From: Roseitalea sp.
GTDB lineage: Bacteria > Pseudomonadota > Alphaproteobacteria > Rhizobiales > Rhizobiaceae
Length of the DNA stretch: 64,000 bases
NCBI GenBank assembly: GCA_017642895.1
Contig: JAEPON010000006.1
Coordinates: forward strand, 186,001-250,000
Direction of reading: 5' to 3'
This document shows positions 1-11,110 of this stretch, one piece after another. The position numbers were made by a program, and so were the translations under genes. How positions within the stretch are numbered: the stretch's first letter is position 1; the number at the start of each line of letters is the position of its first letter. The notes beneath the pieces were generated by a model. The model was given only the letters and a program-made list of their open reading frames with translations, did not search any database and had not been told where the DNA came from.

Positions 1-92
1 TGCCGACGGACCTTGCCCAGTGCGACGACGTTGCCATTGTCCGCGCCTGCCCCCATGCTGCCCGGCGCGTTTTCGTCATCGGAACCGTCTAT
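1..92 (-). CDS. possible 5' end of a gene running off the left edge
   Basis: Reading leftwards from base 92 there is an open frame to the window edge, beginning ATA GAC GGT TCC GAT and continuing with an acidic, glycine-rich stretch that includes GNVVALGKVRR. A good Shine-Dalgarno GGAGG (bases 99-103) stands six bases before the ATA, but ATA is not a normal start. An in-frame ATG at 57 has no clear ribosome site. I do not recognise the protein. It may be a true gene with a rare or mutated start codon, or chance. Confidence 0.25.
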   Translation of the reverse strand, partial: MDGSDDENAPGSMGAGADNGNVVALGKVRR

Positions 93-448
93 GGCTCGCC
101 TCCCCGCACATCGTGTGAACCAACCGCCATGGTTGCCCGAAACGGCGCGCCGCGCAAGCCGCGCCGATGCAGGTTAACGCATCGTAAATGGCGAGGTCAC
201 ACTGTTCCTGACGCGGTTGGCAAGCGTGATGACCTGCCCCGTTTTCGCCGCAAGTCGAACACACGGGCGCCCGGTTTTATCTGAAAATGAGCACTCGCAC
301 GGGGGCGGCTTCAAGCCCGGCCAGACCGCCGTGCGACATGCGGCCCACCCCGCAAACAGGGTGACCGCAAGGCCGGACCGGGGCGGTAATTGGATAATCT
401 GTTGCCCCCAGCCCCGATGCTGTCCGGGTCCGGCCTAAATCCTGATTG
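93..448. other. intergenic region with no recognised gene
   Basis: About 350 bases. The short open frames here have no ribosome site and no recognisable protein features. No tRNA, terminator or repeat was seen. It probably holds the 5' region of a minus-strand gene to the left and the 3' flank of the DUF1223 gene. Confidence 0.5.
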
Positions 449-1231
449 TCAGCCCTGCTCGATATTGGTCAGCTTCGCGGCCCCGTAGATCGGGCCCGGT
501 GCCCCGTTGATTGCGGCCTGCAGCAGGACCGCGCAGCCGGTCGCGCCGTGCCGGGCAAGTTTTCCGCGCGGCAGGTCGATGCTCATCGCATGGCCGTCCC
601 ACATGCCAAGTGTCTGCTGTGCCAGAACGGCGTTGGCGTAGACCATCGCGCGGCCGGCATTTTCGCCGCGCGCGATCTCCACCTGGCTGCGGTCGCGATA
701 ATAGACGATGGTCAGCAACATTTCCGCGCCGCCCGGCTTGGTGCCGTCGCCGACACCGACCGACAGGCGCTCGCCATCCATATCGACCGCGACGGGGACG
801 GTCGGCCCTTGTCCTGCCGCATCATGGTCCGCGATCAAGTTCCGGATCCGGGATTTGTAGCCGCCATTGAGATGGTCGCGGCCATTGACGATCGCCTGCG
901 GCGTGTAGACCGAGCGGTTGCCGAGCGTTCTGGCATAGGCGCGCTGGCGAGCCGTGTTGTCGGCGCTCGCCAGCGTGTCTTTCCAGCCCAGATAGTCCCA
1001 ATAGTCGACATGATAGCCAAGGGCCAGAATGTCCGGGTCGGCGGCGAATTCGGCCAATGCCGCATCGGCGGGCGGGCAGGAACTGCAGCCCTGGCTGGTG
1101 AACAGTTCGACCACGCCCGAGATTGCGGACGATGCCCGCGCCGGACCGAATGACATGGCGGCCAGGCTTGCCGCCGCACCGGTCAACATTGTTCGCCGTG
1201 TAATGGCGGTCTTTGGCGTAGATGAGCGCAT
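449..1231 (-). CDS. DUF1223 family thioredoxin-like exported protein
   Basis: 260 residues. The N-terminus has a twin-arginine-like leader (TRRTML at 11-16, then a hydrophobic alanine-rich stretch to about residue 33), so the protein is probably exported. The mature part begins with the family hallmark VELFTSQGCSSCPPAD, a thioredoxin-like CxxC at Cys49 and Cys52, followed by GYHVDYWDYLGW. Proteins of this family (PF06764) are widespread in Hyphomicrobiales; their biochemical role is not established, and a redox function is inferred only from the CxxC. The start at 1231 has a weak ribosome site; an internal Met15 is possible but would break the leader. No obvious operon partner. Confidence 0.85.
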   Translation of the reverse strand: MRSSTPKTAITRRTMLTGAAASLAAMSFGPARASSAISGVVELFTSQGCSSCPPADAALAEFAADPDILALGYHVDYWDYLGWKDTLASADNTARQRAYARTLGNRSVYTPQAIVNGRDHLNGGYKSRIRNLIADHDAAGQGPTVPVAVDMDGERLSVGVGDGTKPGGAEMLLTIVYYRDRSQVEIARGENAGRAMVYANAVLAQQTLGMWDGHAMSIDLPRGKLARHGATGCAVLLQAAINGAPGPIYGAAKLTNIEQG

Positions 1232-1301
1232 CGCCGGAAACTACCGGCTTGGCGCCTCACCCGAAACTCACTTTCCGGTGAAACGTGATACGCCTTGCAA
1301 C

Positions 1302-2561
1302 TCACTCGGCGGCCATGGCCGCCGGCGCCGGCGCGGTCCGGACCATGTGGTCAGCATCGATCCGGGCAGCGATCATGTCGGCCGTGGCCGCGCTCAGCGT
1401 CCAGCCCAGATGGCCATGGCCGGTGTTGTAGTAGACACCCGGTGCGCGGCCGGGACCGACCTTCGGCATCATGCTTGGCATCATCGGCCGCAGCCCGGCC
1501 CAGGGCATGACATGCTCGGTGCGCATGGCCGGGAAGTGCCGCTCGCACCATTTGACCAGCGGCGCGATCCGTTCGGCGCGGATGTCACGGTTGAAGCCGG
1601 CGAATTCGGCAGTGCCGGCGACGCGGAACCGGTTCGCGCCCAGCCGGCTGGTGACGATCTTGGCGTCATCGTCGAGAAGGCTCATCCACGGTGCGGCGGC
1701 CCGGCTCTCTTCGTCGGTCAGATCGACGGTGATCGAATAGCCCTTGACCGGATAGACATTGACCCGGTCGCCCAGCTGCGTGGCAAGCGCCCGGCTGGCG
1801 GTGCCCGCGCAGATCACCACCGCATCGAAACGGGCGTCACGGGCCGAACCGCGATGATCGAACGACACCGTGACCCCGTCGCGGTTGCAGGCAAGCCGGG
1901 TGATCTCGGCCTCATTGACGAAGGTCGCGCCGCGCCGTGCGGCTGCGTCCGCAAGGCCGACCGAGAATTTGTGGATGTCGCCGGTCGAATCGCTCTGCGT
2001 ATAAAAGCCACCGAAGAAGTCGCCTTTCAGTGCCGGTTCGAGCGCTTCGATCTCGGCCGGCGATACGGCCTGACGCATCAGCCCGCCGCGCGCCAACAGG
2101 CGGTTGACGGCCGAGGCGTGCTCGAAGCCCGACCGGTCGGCATAGACATGCAGGATGCCGCGCTGTTCGAGATCGAAATCGATGCTGGCTTCGCGCGCCA
2201 TTGCAAACAGATGCTCGCGCGCGGCGATCGCCATGCGGGTCGTCGCCACCGTGTTGCGGTCATGGTGCGGGATGTTGGCCAGAAACTCGGCCATCCAGGA
2301 ATATGTGTGCCAGGACGGCGCGAGCGAGAATTTGAGCGGCGCGTCGGCGCGCAGCATCCATTTGATTCCCTTGACGACGTTGCTCCAATGGTTCCAGACC
2401 TCGGCGTTGGACGCCGACAACTGCCCGCCATTGGCAAAGCTGGTCTCCATTGCCGCATAGCGGTTCCGGTCGAAAAGCGTGACCCCGTGGCCGCGTCGCA
2501 GCAGCGACCAAGCGGTGGTGACGCCGGTGATCCCGGCGCCGATGACTGCAACATGTGCCAT
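1302..2561 (-). CDS. dadA: FAD-dependent D-amino-acid dehydrogenase (DadA type) or glycine oxidase-like
   Basis: 419 residues. The N-terminal Rossmann motif GAGITG (residues 8-13) and the C-terminal FAD-contact motif GHGHLGWT mark a DAO-family flavoprotein; length and pattern fit DadA, the small subunit of the membrane-linked D-amino-acid dehydrogenase that deaminates D-alanine and other D-amino acids to 2-oxo acids. A tandem glycine riboswitch lies 49 bases upstream in the same orientation, so the natural substrate or signal may be glycine and a glycine-oxidase-like role is a live alternative. Start chosen at ATG 2561, from which the Rossmann fold begins at once. It appears monocistronic. 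Confidence 0.88.
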   Translation of the reverse strand: MAHVAVIGAGITGVTTAWSLLRRGHGVTLFDRNRYAAMETSFANGGQLSASNAEVWNHWSNVVKGIKWMLRADAPLKFSLAPSWHTYSWMAEFLANIPHHDRNTVATTRMAIAAREHLFAMAREASIDFDLEQRGILHVYADRSGFEHASAVNRLLARGGLMRQAVSPAEIEALEPALKGDFFGGFYTQSDSTGDIHKFSVGLADAAARRGATFVNEAEITRLACNRDGVTVSFDHRGSARDARFDAVVICAGTASRALATQLGDRVNVYPVKGYSITVDLTDEESRAAAPWMSLLDDDAKIVTSRLGANRFRVAGTAEFAGFNRDIRAERIAPLVKWCERHFPAMRTEHVMPWAGLRPMMPSMMPKVGPGRAPGVYYNTGHGHLGWTLSAATADMIAARIDADHMVRTAPAPAAMAAE

Positions 2562-2610
2562 ATTCAGGCTCCTGACGGTTCGGCCGGCCGCGCGCAGCGA
2601 TCCGGTCCGT

Positions 2611-2828
2611 GCCCCATCTGTCAGGAAACCTGAGAGTTTTGCCCGGGCCGCGCCGGCCGATCGCGCCGGACCATCCGGCGGGGGCTTGCTCCTTCGGTGG
2701 GCCCGCCGTGACGACGTGCCGCTCTCCAGATTTTCAAGGCGCCGCGCAGTCCTTGGGCCTGAGAGTTTCCGGGGCGGTTGCTCCTTCGGCGCCGGATCAT
2801 TCTCGATGAACGGTCCGGTCTCTCCCGC
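2611..2828 (-). promoter_or_regulatory. tandem glycine riboswitch upstream of dadA
   Basis: Read on the minus strand, two glycine aptamers follow each other. Each has the conserved GAAGGAGCAA core (complement of 2778-2787 and 2686-2695) and a later CTCTCAGG (complement of 2758-2765 and 2629-2636); GGGAGAGACC opens the first near 2817-2826 and CTGGAGAGCGG opens the second near 2719-2729. The leader ends about 49 bases before the dadA start. Tandem glycine riboswitches usually switch on glycine cleavage or efflux genes; control of a DadA-type gene is inferred from orientation and distance. Confidence 0.92.
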
Positions 2829-2915
2829 GCGACGCGGAATGGCCGCCGATACATCAAAGCAAGGGTCCGCGCAACACTGGCCTATTGCTGACGCACCGGA
2901 TAAGACACGGCAGAA

Positions 2916-2950
2916 TTTGTGACCAAGTCGCGTTTGTCACAAATGTCACA
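2916..2950 (+). promoter_or_regulatory. palindrome and direct repeat before sqdB (candidate operator)
   Basis: Perfect inverted repeat TTTGTGAC (2916-2923) and GTCACAAA (2936-2943) with 12 bases between; the right arm is also part of a direct repeat TGTCACA (2935-2941 and 2944-2950) at 9-base pitch. It lies about 50 bases before the sqdB start. It recalls Pho-box-like TGTCA repeats, but their pitch is normally 11, so the regulator is not assigned. Confidence 0.5.
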
Positions 2951-2996
2951 TTGAGCCCCTAGGGGAAGCGCGACGCAACGAATCGGGATCAAGATC

Positions 2997-4217
2997 ATGA
3001 AAATTGCAGTTCTGGGCGGTGACGGATTTGTCGGCTGGCCGACCGCGCTTCACCTTTCGGCCAAGGGCCATGATGTCCACATCATCGACAATCTGTCGCG
3101 CCGCTGGATCGACACCGAACTGGGCGTCCAATCGCTGACGCCGATGGATTCGATCCAGGAGCGCACCCGCATCTGGCACGAGGAAACCGGCCGCCGCATT
3201 CATTTTCACCTGATCGATCTGGCCCGCGACTATGACGTGCTGAAGGGCTGGCTTGCCGAGCACCGGCCCGATGCGATCGTCCATTTCGCCGAACAGCGCG
3301 CCGCGCCCTATTCAATGAAGACCGACCGGCACAAGAACTATACGGTCAACAACAATGTCAACGCGACGCACAACCTCCTGAACGCGATCGTCGAGATCGG
3401 CCTCGATCCGCATCTGGTCCATCTCGGCACGATGGGGGTCTATGGCTATTCGACCATCGGCGCGGCGATCCCCGAGGGCTATCTGCCGGTGGGCATCGAG
3501 ACGATGGATGGCGACACGGTCACCCAAGACATTCTCTATCCGGCCAATCCCGGCTCGATCTACCACATGACCAAGTGCCTCGATCAGCTTCTGTTCCAGT
3601 TCTATGCCAAAAATGACGGCCTCCGGATCACCGACCTGCATCAGGGCATCGTATGGGGCACGCACACCGCCGAGACCAAGCTGCATCCGCAGCTGATCAA
3701 CCGGTTCGACTATGATGGCGACTATGGCACCGTGCTCAACCGCTTCCTGATCCAGGCGGCGATCGGCCACCCGCTGACGGTGCACGGCACGGGCGGGCAG
3801 ACCCGCGCCTTCATTCACATCCAGGATTCGGTGCGCTGCATCGACCTGGCCCTGTCGGACGCGCCGGCCAAGGGCGACAAGGTCAAGATCTTCAACCAGA
3901 TGACCGAAACCCACCGGGTGCGCGATCTGGCCGAACTGATCGCCAGGATGACCGGCGCGAAAATCGCCTTCCTGCCCAACCCGCGCAAGGAGGCGGCCGA
4001 AAACGAGCTGGTCGTCAAGAACGAGCAGTTCCTGGCGCTCGGTCTCGAGCCGATCACGCTGGCCGAAGGGCTGCTCGAAGAGGTCGTCGATGTGGCCAAG
4101 AAGTTCGCCTATCGCGTCGACCGGTCGCGCGTGCCCGCGGTTTCGGCCTGGACGAAAGACATCGCCAAGACCGTCGAGACCGACCCCGAGGGCAAGCGCC
4201 TGAAAAGCGTGTCCTGA
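2997..4217 (+). CDS. sqdB: UDP-sulfoquinovose synthase
   Basis: 406 residues. Makes UDP-sulfoquinovose from UDP-glucose and sulfite, the head-group donor of the membrane sulfolipid SQDG. It is an extended short-chain dehydrogenase: NAD-binding GGDGFVG at 7-13, Thr145 in LGTMG, and the catalytic YHMTK with Tyr189 and Lys193. The stretch INDNLSRRWID-like near 30-39 and QRAAPYSM near 100 are characteristic of SqdB. First gene of a three-gene operon with sqdD and sqdC, the arrangement known from Rhodobacter sphaeroides (sqdBDC). The start at ATG 2997 runs straight into the Rossmann fold. In related bacteria sulfolipid genes respond to phosphate limitation; a palindrome lies upstream. Confidence 0.96.
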   Translation: MKIAVLGGDGFVGWPTALHLSAKGHDVHIIDNLSRRWIDTELGVQSLTPMDSIQERTRIWHEETGRRIHFHLIDLARDYDVLKGWLAEHRPDAIVHFAEQRAAPYSMKTDRHKNYTVNNNVNATHNLLNAIVEIGLDPHLVHLGTMGVYGYSTIGAAIPEGYLPVGIETMDGDTVTQDILYPANPGSIYHMTKCLDQLLFQFYAKNDGLRITDLHQGIVWGTHTAETKLHPQLINRFDYDGDYGTVLNRFLIQAAIGHPLTVHGTGGQTRAFIHIQDSVRCIDLALSDAPAKGDKVKIFNQMTETHRVRDLAELIARMTGAKIAFLPNPRKEAAENELVVKNEQFLALGLEPITLAEGLLEEVVDVAKKFAYRVDRSRVPAVSAWTKDIAKTVETDPEGKRLKSVS

Positions 4218-4271
4218 TCATTCACGCAATGATCGTGCCCGGCGTTGCGCTGCCGGGCCCGCATCTCCGCC

Positions 4272-5084
4272 ATGGCCAAGCACGCCTACATCACGCTCAT
4301 CACCAACGCCGATTATGCCGGCGCGGCGGTCGCGCTGGTCCGGTCATTGGCGCTGACCGGGACGAAAGCCGACATCGTCGTCATGGCGACCGGCGGTGTC
4401 GCGGCGGCCGACCTTGTCCCGCTTTCCGATCTCGGCGCCATCATCATGCCGGTCGATCTGCTCGACACGTCGCCCGCCTTCAATGAACGCCATGCCCGGG
4501 CGAAGCTGCATGCCGACGCGCCGTTCACAAAGGGCAACAAGCCGGCCTTCCACACCCCGCTCGACAATTTCGCCAAGCTGCGGCTGTGGCAGATGGAGCA
4601 GTATCAGTCGATCGTTTTCCTCGACGCCGACACGATCGTCGTGCGCAACATCGACAAGCTTTTCGCCTATCCCGAATTCTGCGCGGCACCGAACGTCTAT
4701 GAATCGCTCGCCGATTTTCACCGGCTCAATTCGGGCGTCTTCACCGCCCGGCCGTCGCAGGCAACGTTCGAGGCAATGATGACCCGGCTCGATGTGCCGG
4801 ACGTTTTCTGGCGCCGCACCGACCAGACGTTTCTGGAAACCTTTTTCCCCGACTGGCACGGCCTGCCGGTGACCTTCAACATGCTGCAATATGTCTGGTT
4901 CAACTTGCCGGGCCTGTGGGACTGGAAGAGCGTCCATGTGGTTCACTACCAGTATGAAAAACCGTGGCAGGCGGACCATCCCAGGCGCACGCAACTTCAG
5001 CCGCTGATCGATCTGTGGCAGGCGTACCGGACGGGCGACGCGATCCCGGACATCGACATGCTGGCCAATCCGGCGCCATCATGA
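4272..5084 (+). CDS. sqdD: glycogenin-like family 8 glycosyltransferase of sulfolipid synthesis (SqdD)
   Basis: 270 residues from ATG 4272; an upstream in-frame TTG at 4245 adds an unlikely leader. The fold is GT8/glycogenin-like: an N-terminal YITLITNADYAGAAVALVRS and the metal-binding DxD as FLDADTIV near residues 120-127. In R. sphaeroides the middle gene of sqdBDC encodes a protein of this type and is proposed to transfer the sugar in sulfolipid assembly. Located 54 bases after sqdB and 10 bases before sqdC, on the same strand. Function is inferred from family and operon position; the exact acceptor is not visible. Confidence 0.88.
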   Translation: MAKHAYITLITNADYAGAAVALVRSLALTGTKADIVVMATGGVAAADLVPLSDLGAIIMPVDLLDTSPAFNERHARAKLHADAPFTKGNKPAFHTPLDNFAKLRLWQMEQYQSIVFLDADTIVVRNIDKLFAYPEFCAAPNVYESLADFHRLNSGVFTARPSQATFEAMMTRLDVPDVFWRRTDQTFLETFFPDWHGLPVTFNMLQYVWFNLPGLWDWKSVHVVHYQYEKPWQADHPRRTQLQPLIDLWQAYRTGDAIPDIDMLANPAPS

Positions 5085-5094
5085 CGGTGCCCGA

Positions 5095-5982
5095 ATGACC
5101 ACCGTCCTCGTCTCCGGCGCGACGGGTTATGCCGGGCGCTTCATCGCCGAAGGGTTTCTGGCCGCCGGCGCCGATGTGATCGTCATGGGGCGCACATGGC
5201 CGCCCCCGGGCTTCTTCTCGGAACCGGTCGAATGGGTCGCCGGCGATCTCGACCCCGACCATGATTTCCGCCCCGCCTTCGATGGCGTCGACATGTTCGT
5301 CCACTGCGCCTTCCAGCACGTGCCGGGCAAATATCGCGGCGGCGAGGGCGACGATCCCGGCGGTTTCCGCCGCGCCAATGTGGACGGCACGCTGGCGCTG
5401 ATGGCGGCGGCCAAGCGCGCCGGCGTTTCCCGCGCGCTCTTCCTGTCCTCGCGCGCCGTCTACGGGCCGCACCCGCCGGGCATGGTGCTGACCGAAGACA
5501 TGCCGTGTGTGCCCGATACGCTCTATGGCGAAACCAAGCGCGCGGTCGAAACCGCGCTCACCGCCATGGCGTCCGACCGGTTTTTGCCGGTCATCGCCCG
5601 CGCCACTGGCATCTATGGCCCCGCTGGACCGGGCCGGGCGCACAAATGGGCCGACCTGTTTTCCGACTTCGTGGCGGGGCGGACCATCGCGCTGCGCGTC
5701 GGCACCGAGGTGCATGGCGACGATTTCGCTGCCGCCGTGCGCCTGCTCGCCACCCGTCCTGCCGCCGATCTGATGCGGTTCGGCGCTGCACCGGTCTTCA
5801 ACGTCTCCGATATCCTGCTCGACCGGCACGATCTGCTCACGGCCTATGCCGACCGTGCCGGCATCGCCCATGCGCCGCCGCCGCGCGCCGCTGGCGCGGC
5901 GTTCAACGCGATGGACACGGCGCGGCTCCGGGCGCTCGGCTGGCGGCCGCGCGGGACGCTCGATCTGACCGGGCTGGTGTGA
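5095..5982 (+). CDS. sqdC: NAD-dependent epimerase/dehydratase family protein SqdC
   Basis: 295 residues. Short-chain dehydrogenase fold with GATGYAG at about 8-14, a Ser in LSSRAVYG and a catalytic YGETK. As the third gene of sqdBDC it matches SqdC, which is needed for normal sulfolipid accumulation in R. sphaeroides; its reaction there is not firmly established. Begins 10 bases after sqdD, so probably co-transcribed. A second unrelated SDR of similar size sits at 35.1 kb in this window; only the operon position separates this one as SqdC. Confidence 0.82.
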   Translation: MTTVLVSGATGYAGRFIAEGFLAAGADVIVMGRTWPPPGFFSEPVEWVAGDLDPDHDFRPAFDGVDMFVHCAFQHVPGKYRGGEGDDPGGFRRANVDGTLALMAAAKRAGVSRALFLSSRAVYGPHPPGMVLTEDMPCVPDTLYGETKRAVETALTAMASDRFLPVIARATGIYGPAGPGRAHKWADLFSDFVAGRTIALRVGTEVHGDDFAAAVRLLATRPAADLMRFGAAPVFNVSDILLDRHDLLTAYADRAGIAHAPPPRAAGAAFNAMDTARLRALGWRPRGTLDLTGLV

Positions 5983-6036
5983 GAGCGCCAGACCGTGTCG
6001 ACGTTTGCGTTTGGGACGGGGTCCTGACCGCCCGCC

Positions 6037-6366
6037 TCACTGCACCTGAATGCTTTCCAGCCAGGCGATGACGGCGTCGACCTCGCCGGCGTCGAACTCC
6101 AGAACCGGCATGGCGGGATGGCCGGTCAGGATGCCTTCGGCGAGCGACTCCGCCAGGAACGCGACGGGATAGTCCTGCGACAGGTCGCGCAGCGCGCGAA
6201 CCCCTTCAAGGGGGCTGGCGTCGTCGGTGCCGATGGCATGGCAGGCGCCACAGTTCTCGGCGACCAGCGCTTCGCCCAGCGCCAGCATGTCGCTGTCTTG
6301 GGCGGCGGCCGCCGATATTCCCATCAGGGGTACGGCACAAAGGATTACGGTGCGAATCAGGCGCAT
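6037..6366 (-). CDS. small periplasmic class I cytochrome c
   Basis: 109 residues with a Sec signal peptide (hydrophobic core 6-21, cleavage near AAAAQD). A single heme-binding CGACH at Cys39, Cys42 and His43, and a likely axial Met86 in HPAMPVLEF. It is a soluble mono-heme electron carrier after export and maturation by the Ccm system, part of which is encoded nearby. Convergent with sqdC and separated from acnA by a gap, so likely its own unit. The electron partner cannot be read from the context. Confidence 0.85.
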   Translation of the reverse strand: MRLIRTVILCAVPLMGISAAAAQDSDMLALGEALVAENCGACHAIGTDDASPLEGVRALRDLSQDYPVAFLAESLAEGILTGHPAMPVLEFDAGEVDAVIAWLESIQVQ

Positions 6367-6895
6367 GGCGGGACTCCGGGGTTGCTGGCGATAACCTTAC
6401 AACGGCGCCGTGACGTTTGGCGATGTTTGGCGTGACGGGAACACGACCGGCTGTATCCAAGAGCGCCACAAAGGTTCAGTCAGCGCCCTGGCAAAGAACG
6501 GATGCGTCCCGCAGGCCGCAATAAGTTCAAAGCATCACCTAAGCCGTCTGACACGACGAATCACTCTTCTGATCAGCCGAAAGCTTTGCGGGGCGATTGA
6601 AGAATCTGGATGGGTCGATATCTCATCCCAACCACCCCGCGCCTGGTCAAACCAGACACCACATCACCATTAAGGCTCCCACTCTTTCAGGATCGCCCCC
6701 TGCGGAGAGTGTGTGGTTATCCCCATTTTCTCAGCTTACAGCTGGCTTTATTAGGGTGTTTACCGCTGTCGACAAAAACTGGGTCAATTGCTTGGCCCTC
6801 CTTCTGCCACTCCCGGAACATCGTTGATCGATAATTGCTTTTCAACCTCAGGGACGCTGTTGCGCCCTCCGTTATAACGATCGTTCTTGGAGTCC
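6367..6895. other. 529-base gap of lower GC, no supported gene
   Basis: The sequence between about 6470 and 6895 is visibly poorer in GC than its neighbours. Short open frames on both strands lack ribosome sites, and none resembles a known family. On the minus strand a readable stretch ending in HPNKASCKLRKWG could be a gene remnant, but I cannot name it. The gap also holds the 3' end of the acnA transcript and the promoter of the cytochrome c gene. Confidence 0.45.
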
Positions 6896-9592
<2,697 letters not shown>

Positions 9593-9824
9593 TGACCTCC
9601 GGTTGGCCCGGCGCGAGGGCGCCCGGCGCCGCCTTTGCCGACCCTTGCGGCCCGATCAAGCTGGCGGTGAAATTGTTGGCGATCGCCATCTGCGGCAAAT
9701 CGCGGGTTGCGGGTTTGGAATAGATACAAATCAGTCAAGTTTAAAGACCAACCAAGGTCAAAAAGCAGCGGCGATTGCGCGCGGCGGCCATTGTGTGCCA
9801 ATCAGCGCGCAAACGGGGAACGCC

Positions 9825-10439
9825 ATGAAGCTTGTAGCGGACGGGCTCGCCGCCCGGCGCGGCAACGAGATGGTCTTTCAAGGTGTTGGCTTTGCGCTTT
9901 CGGCCGGCGAGGGCATGGCGGTCACCGGCCCCAATGGCGCCGGCAAATCGACATTGTTGCGGGTTCTGGCCGGGTTCCTGCGCCCCGCCGTAGGCAGCGT
10001 GTCCATGGTGGATGCGCCCGGCGGCATTGCCGATATCGCCGCGCACGCCCATTTCCTGTCGCCGCTGAACGCGATGAAGCCGGCCCTGACCGTGCGCGAG
10101 AACCTGGCCTTCTGGCGGGCGTTCGGCGAAGCACGCGCGGCGACGCCCGAGGCCGCGCTCGAACGGGTGGGTCTCGGTCATGCGATCGACGTGCCGTTTT
10201 CGGATCTGTCCACCGGGCAACGCCGCCGTGCCGCCATCGCGCGGCTGTTCGTCAACCGCCGGCCGGTCTGGCTGCTGGACGAGCCAACCTCGGGGCTCGA
10301 CGCGCGTGCCGAGGCGACCTTTGCCGGCATCATTGCCGATCACCTCAACCATGATGGCATTGTCATCGCGGCCACGCATCTGCCGATCGACGTGCCCGGC
10401 ATGAAGAAACTGCGCTTCACCGACGGGGGCGGCGCATGA
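9825..10439 (+). CDS. ccmA: heme exporter ATP-binding protein CcmA
   Basis: 204 residues from ATG 9825. ATPase of the CcmABCD complex that delivers heme to the chaperone CcmE in cytochrome c maturation. Walker A GPNGAGKST (about 37-45), signature LSTGQ and Walker B VWLLDEP are all present. The frame is open further upstream, but the ABC domain starts immediately after this ATG and the upstream residues have no family match. Its stop overlaps the start of ccmB (ATGA). Confidence 0.96.
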   Translation: MKLVADGLAARRGNEMVFQGVGFALSAGEGMAVTGPNGAGKSTLLRVLAGFLRPAVGSVSMVDAPGGIADIAAHAHFLSPLNAMKPALTVRENLAFWRAFGEARAATPEAALERVGLGHAIDVPFSDLSTGQRRRAAIARLFVNRRPVWLLDEPTSGLDARAEATFAGIIADHLNHDGIVIAATHLPIDVPGMKKLRFTDGGGA

Positions 10440-11101
10440 TCGCGCTGATCGTCCGCGATGTGCGGCTCGGGGTCCGCGCCGGCGGCGGCGCGCTGATCGG
10501 CATCCTGTTCTATCTCGCCGTTGTGACCGTCGCGCCGTTCGCCATGGGGCCTGATCTCAACCTTCTGGCGCGGATCGGCCCGGCGATCCTGTGGACCGGC
10601 GCGCTGCTTGCTTCGCTTCTGGGCCTCGAACGGCTGTTCCAGATCGACCATGAGGACGGCGCGCTCGATCTTCTGGTGATCGCCCGGCACGAGACGCCGC
10701 TGGCGCTGACGGTGTTTGCCAAATGCGCCGCCCACTGGCTGGTGACCGGATTGCCGCTGGTTCTCGTGACGCCGCTTTTGGGGCTGTTGCTGAACATGGA
10801 TGCGGCCGCCATCGGCGCCACCGCGCTGACTTTGCTGGTCGGCACGCCGGCGATCACCTTCATCGGTGCGGCGGGCGCTGCCGTTGCCGTGTCGCTGCCG
10901 CGTGGCGGCCTTCTGGTTTCCGTGATCATCCTGCCCTTCACCATTCCCGTCCTGATCTTCGGGGTGATGGCGACGCTCGGCGCGGTCGAAACCTTCGCGC
11001 CCTTCCTCCAGCCCTTCACATTCCTTGCCGCGCTGACGCTGTTCTTCGCCGTCCTCGGCCCGTTCGCCGCCGCGCTGGCGTTGAAAGGGCTGCAGGATTG
11101 A
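10436..11101 (+). CDS. ccmB: heme exporter membrane protein CcmB
   Basis: 221 residues with six hydrophobic segments, typical of CcmB, the permease partner of CcmA. Motif VGTPAITFIGAAGAAV and the end LALKGL-D fit the family. Translationally coupled to ccmA by a 4-base overlap. In most relatives ccmC follows directly; here a toxin-antitoxin pair on the other strand and a SRPBCC gene stand between. Confidence 0.95.
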   Translation: MIALIVRDVRLGVRAGGGALIGILFYLAVVTVAPFAMGPDLNLLARIGPAILWTGALLASLLGLERLFQIDHEDGALDLLVIARHETPLALTVFAKCAAHWLVTGLPLVLVTPLLGLLLNMDAAAIGATALTLLVGTPAITFIGAAGAAVAVSLPRGGLLVSVIILPFTIPVLIFGVMATLGAVETFAPFLQPFTFLAALTLFFAVLGPFAAALALKGLQD

Positions 11102-11110
11102 GGGATCGGC

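Noticed and set aside
2935..2950. Classical Pho box before sqdB
   Set aside because: The TGTCACA repeats are 9 bases apart rather than 11, and only partly match the consensus, so I kept it as an unassigned operator.
6877..6888. AACGATCGTT core identical to the centre of the TetR operator at 53814-53831
   Set aside because: Ten bases of a simple palindrome with no matching flanks; chance is likely, and it lies in a gap next to an unrelated gene.
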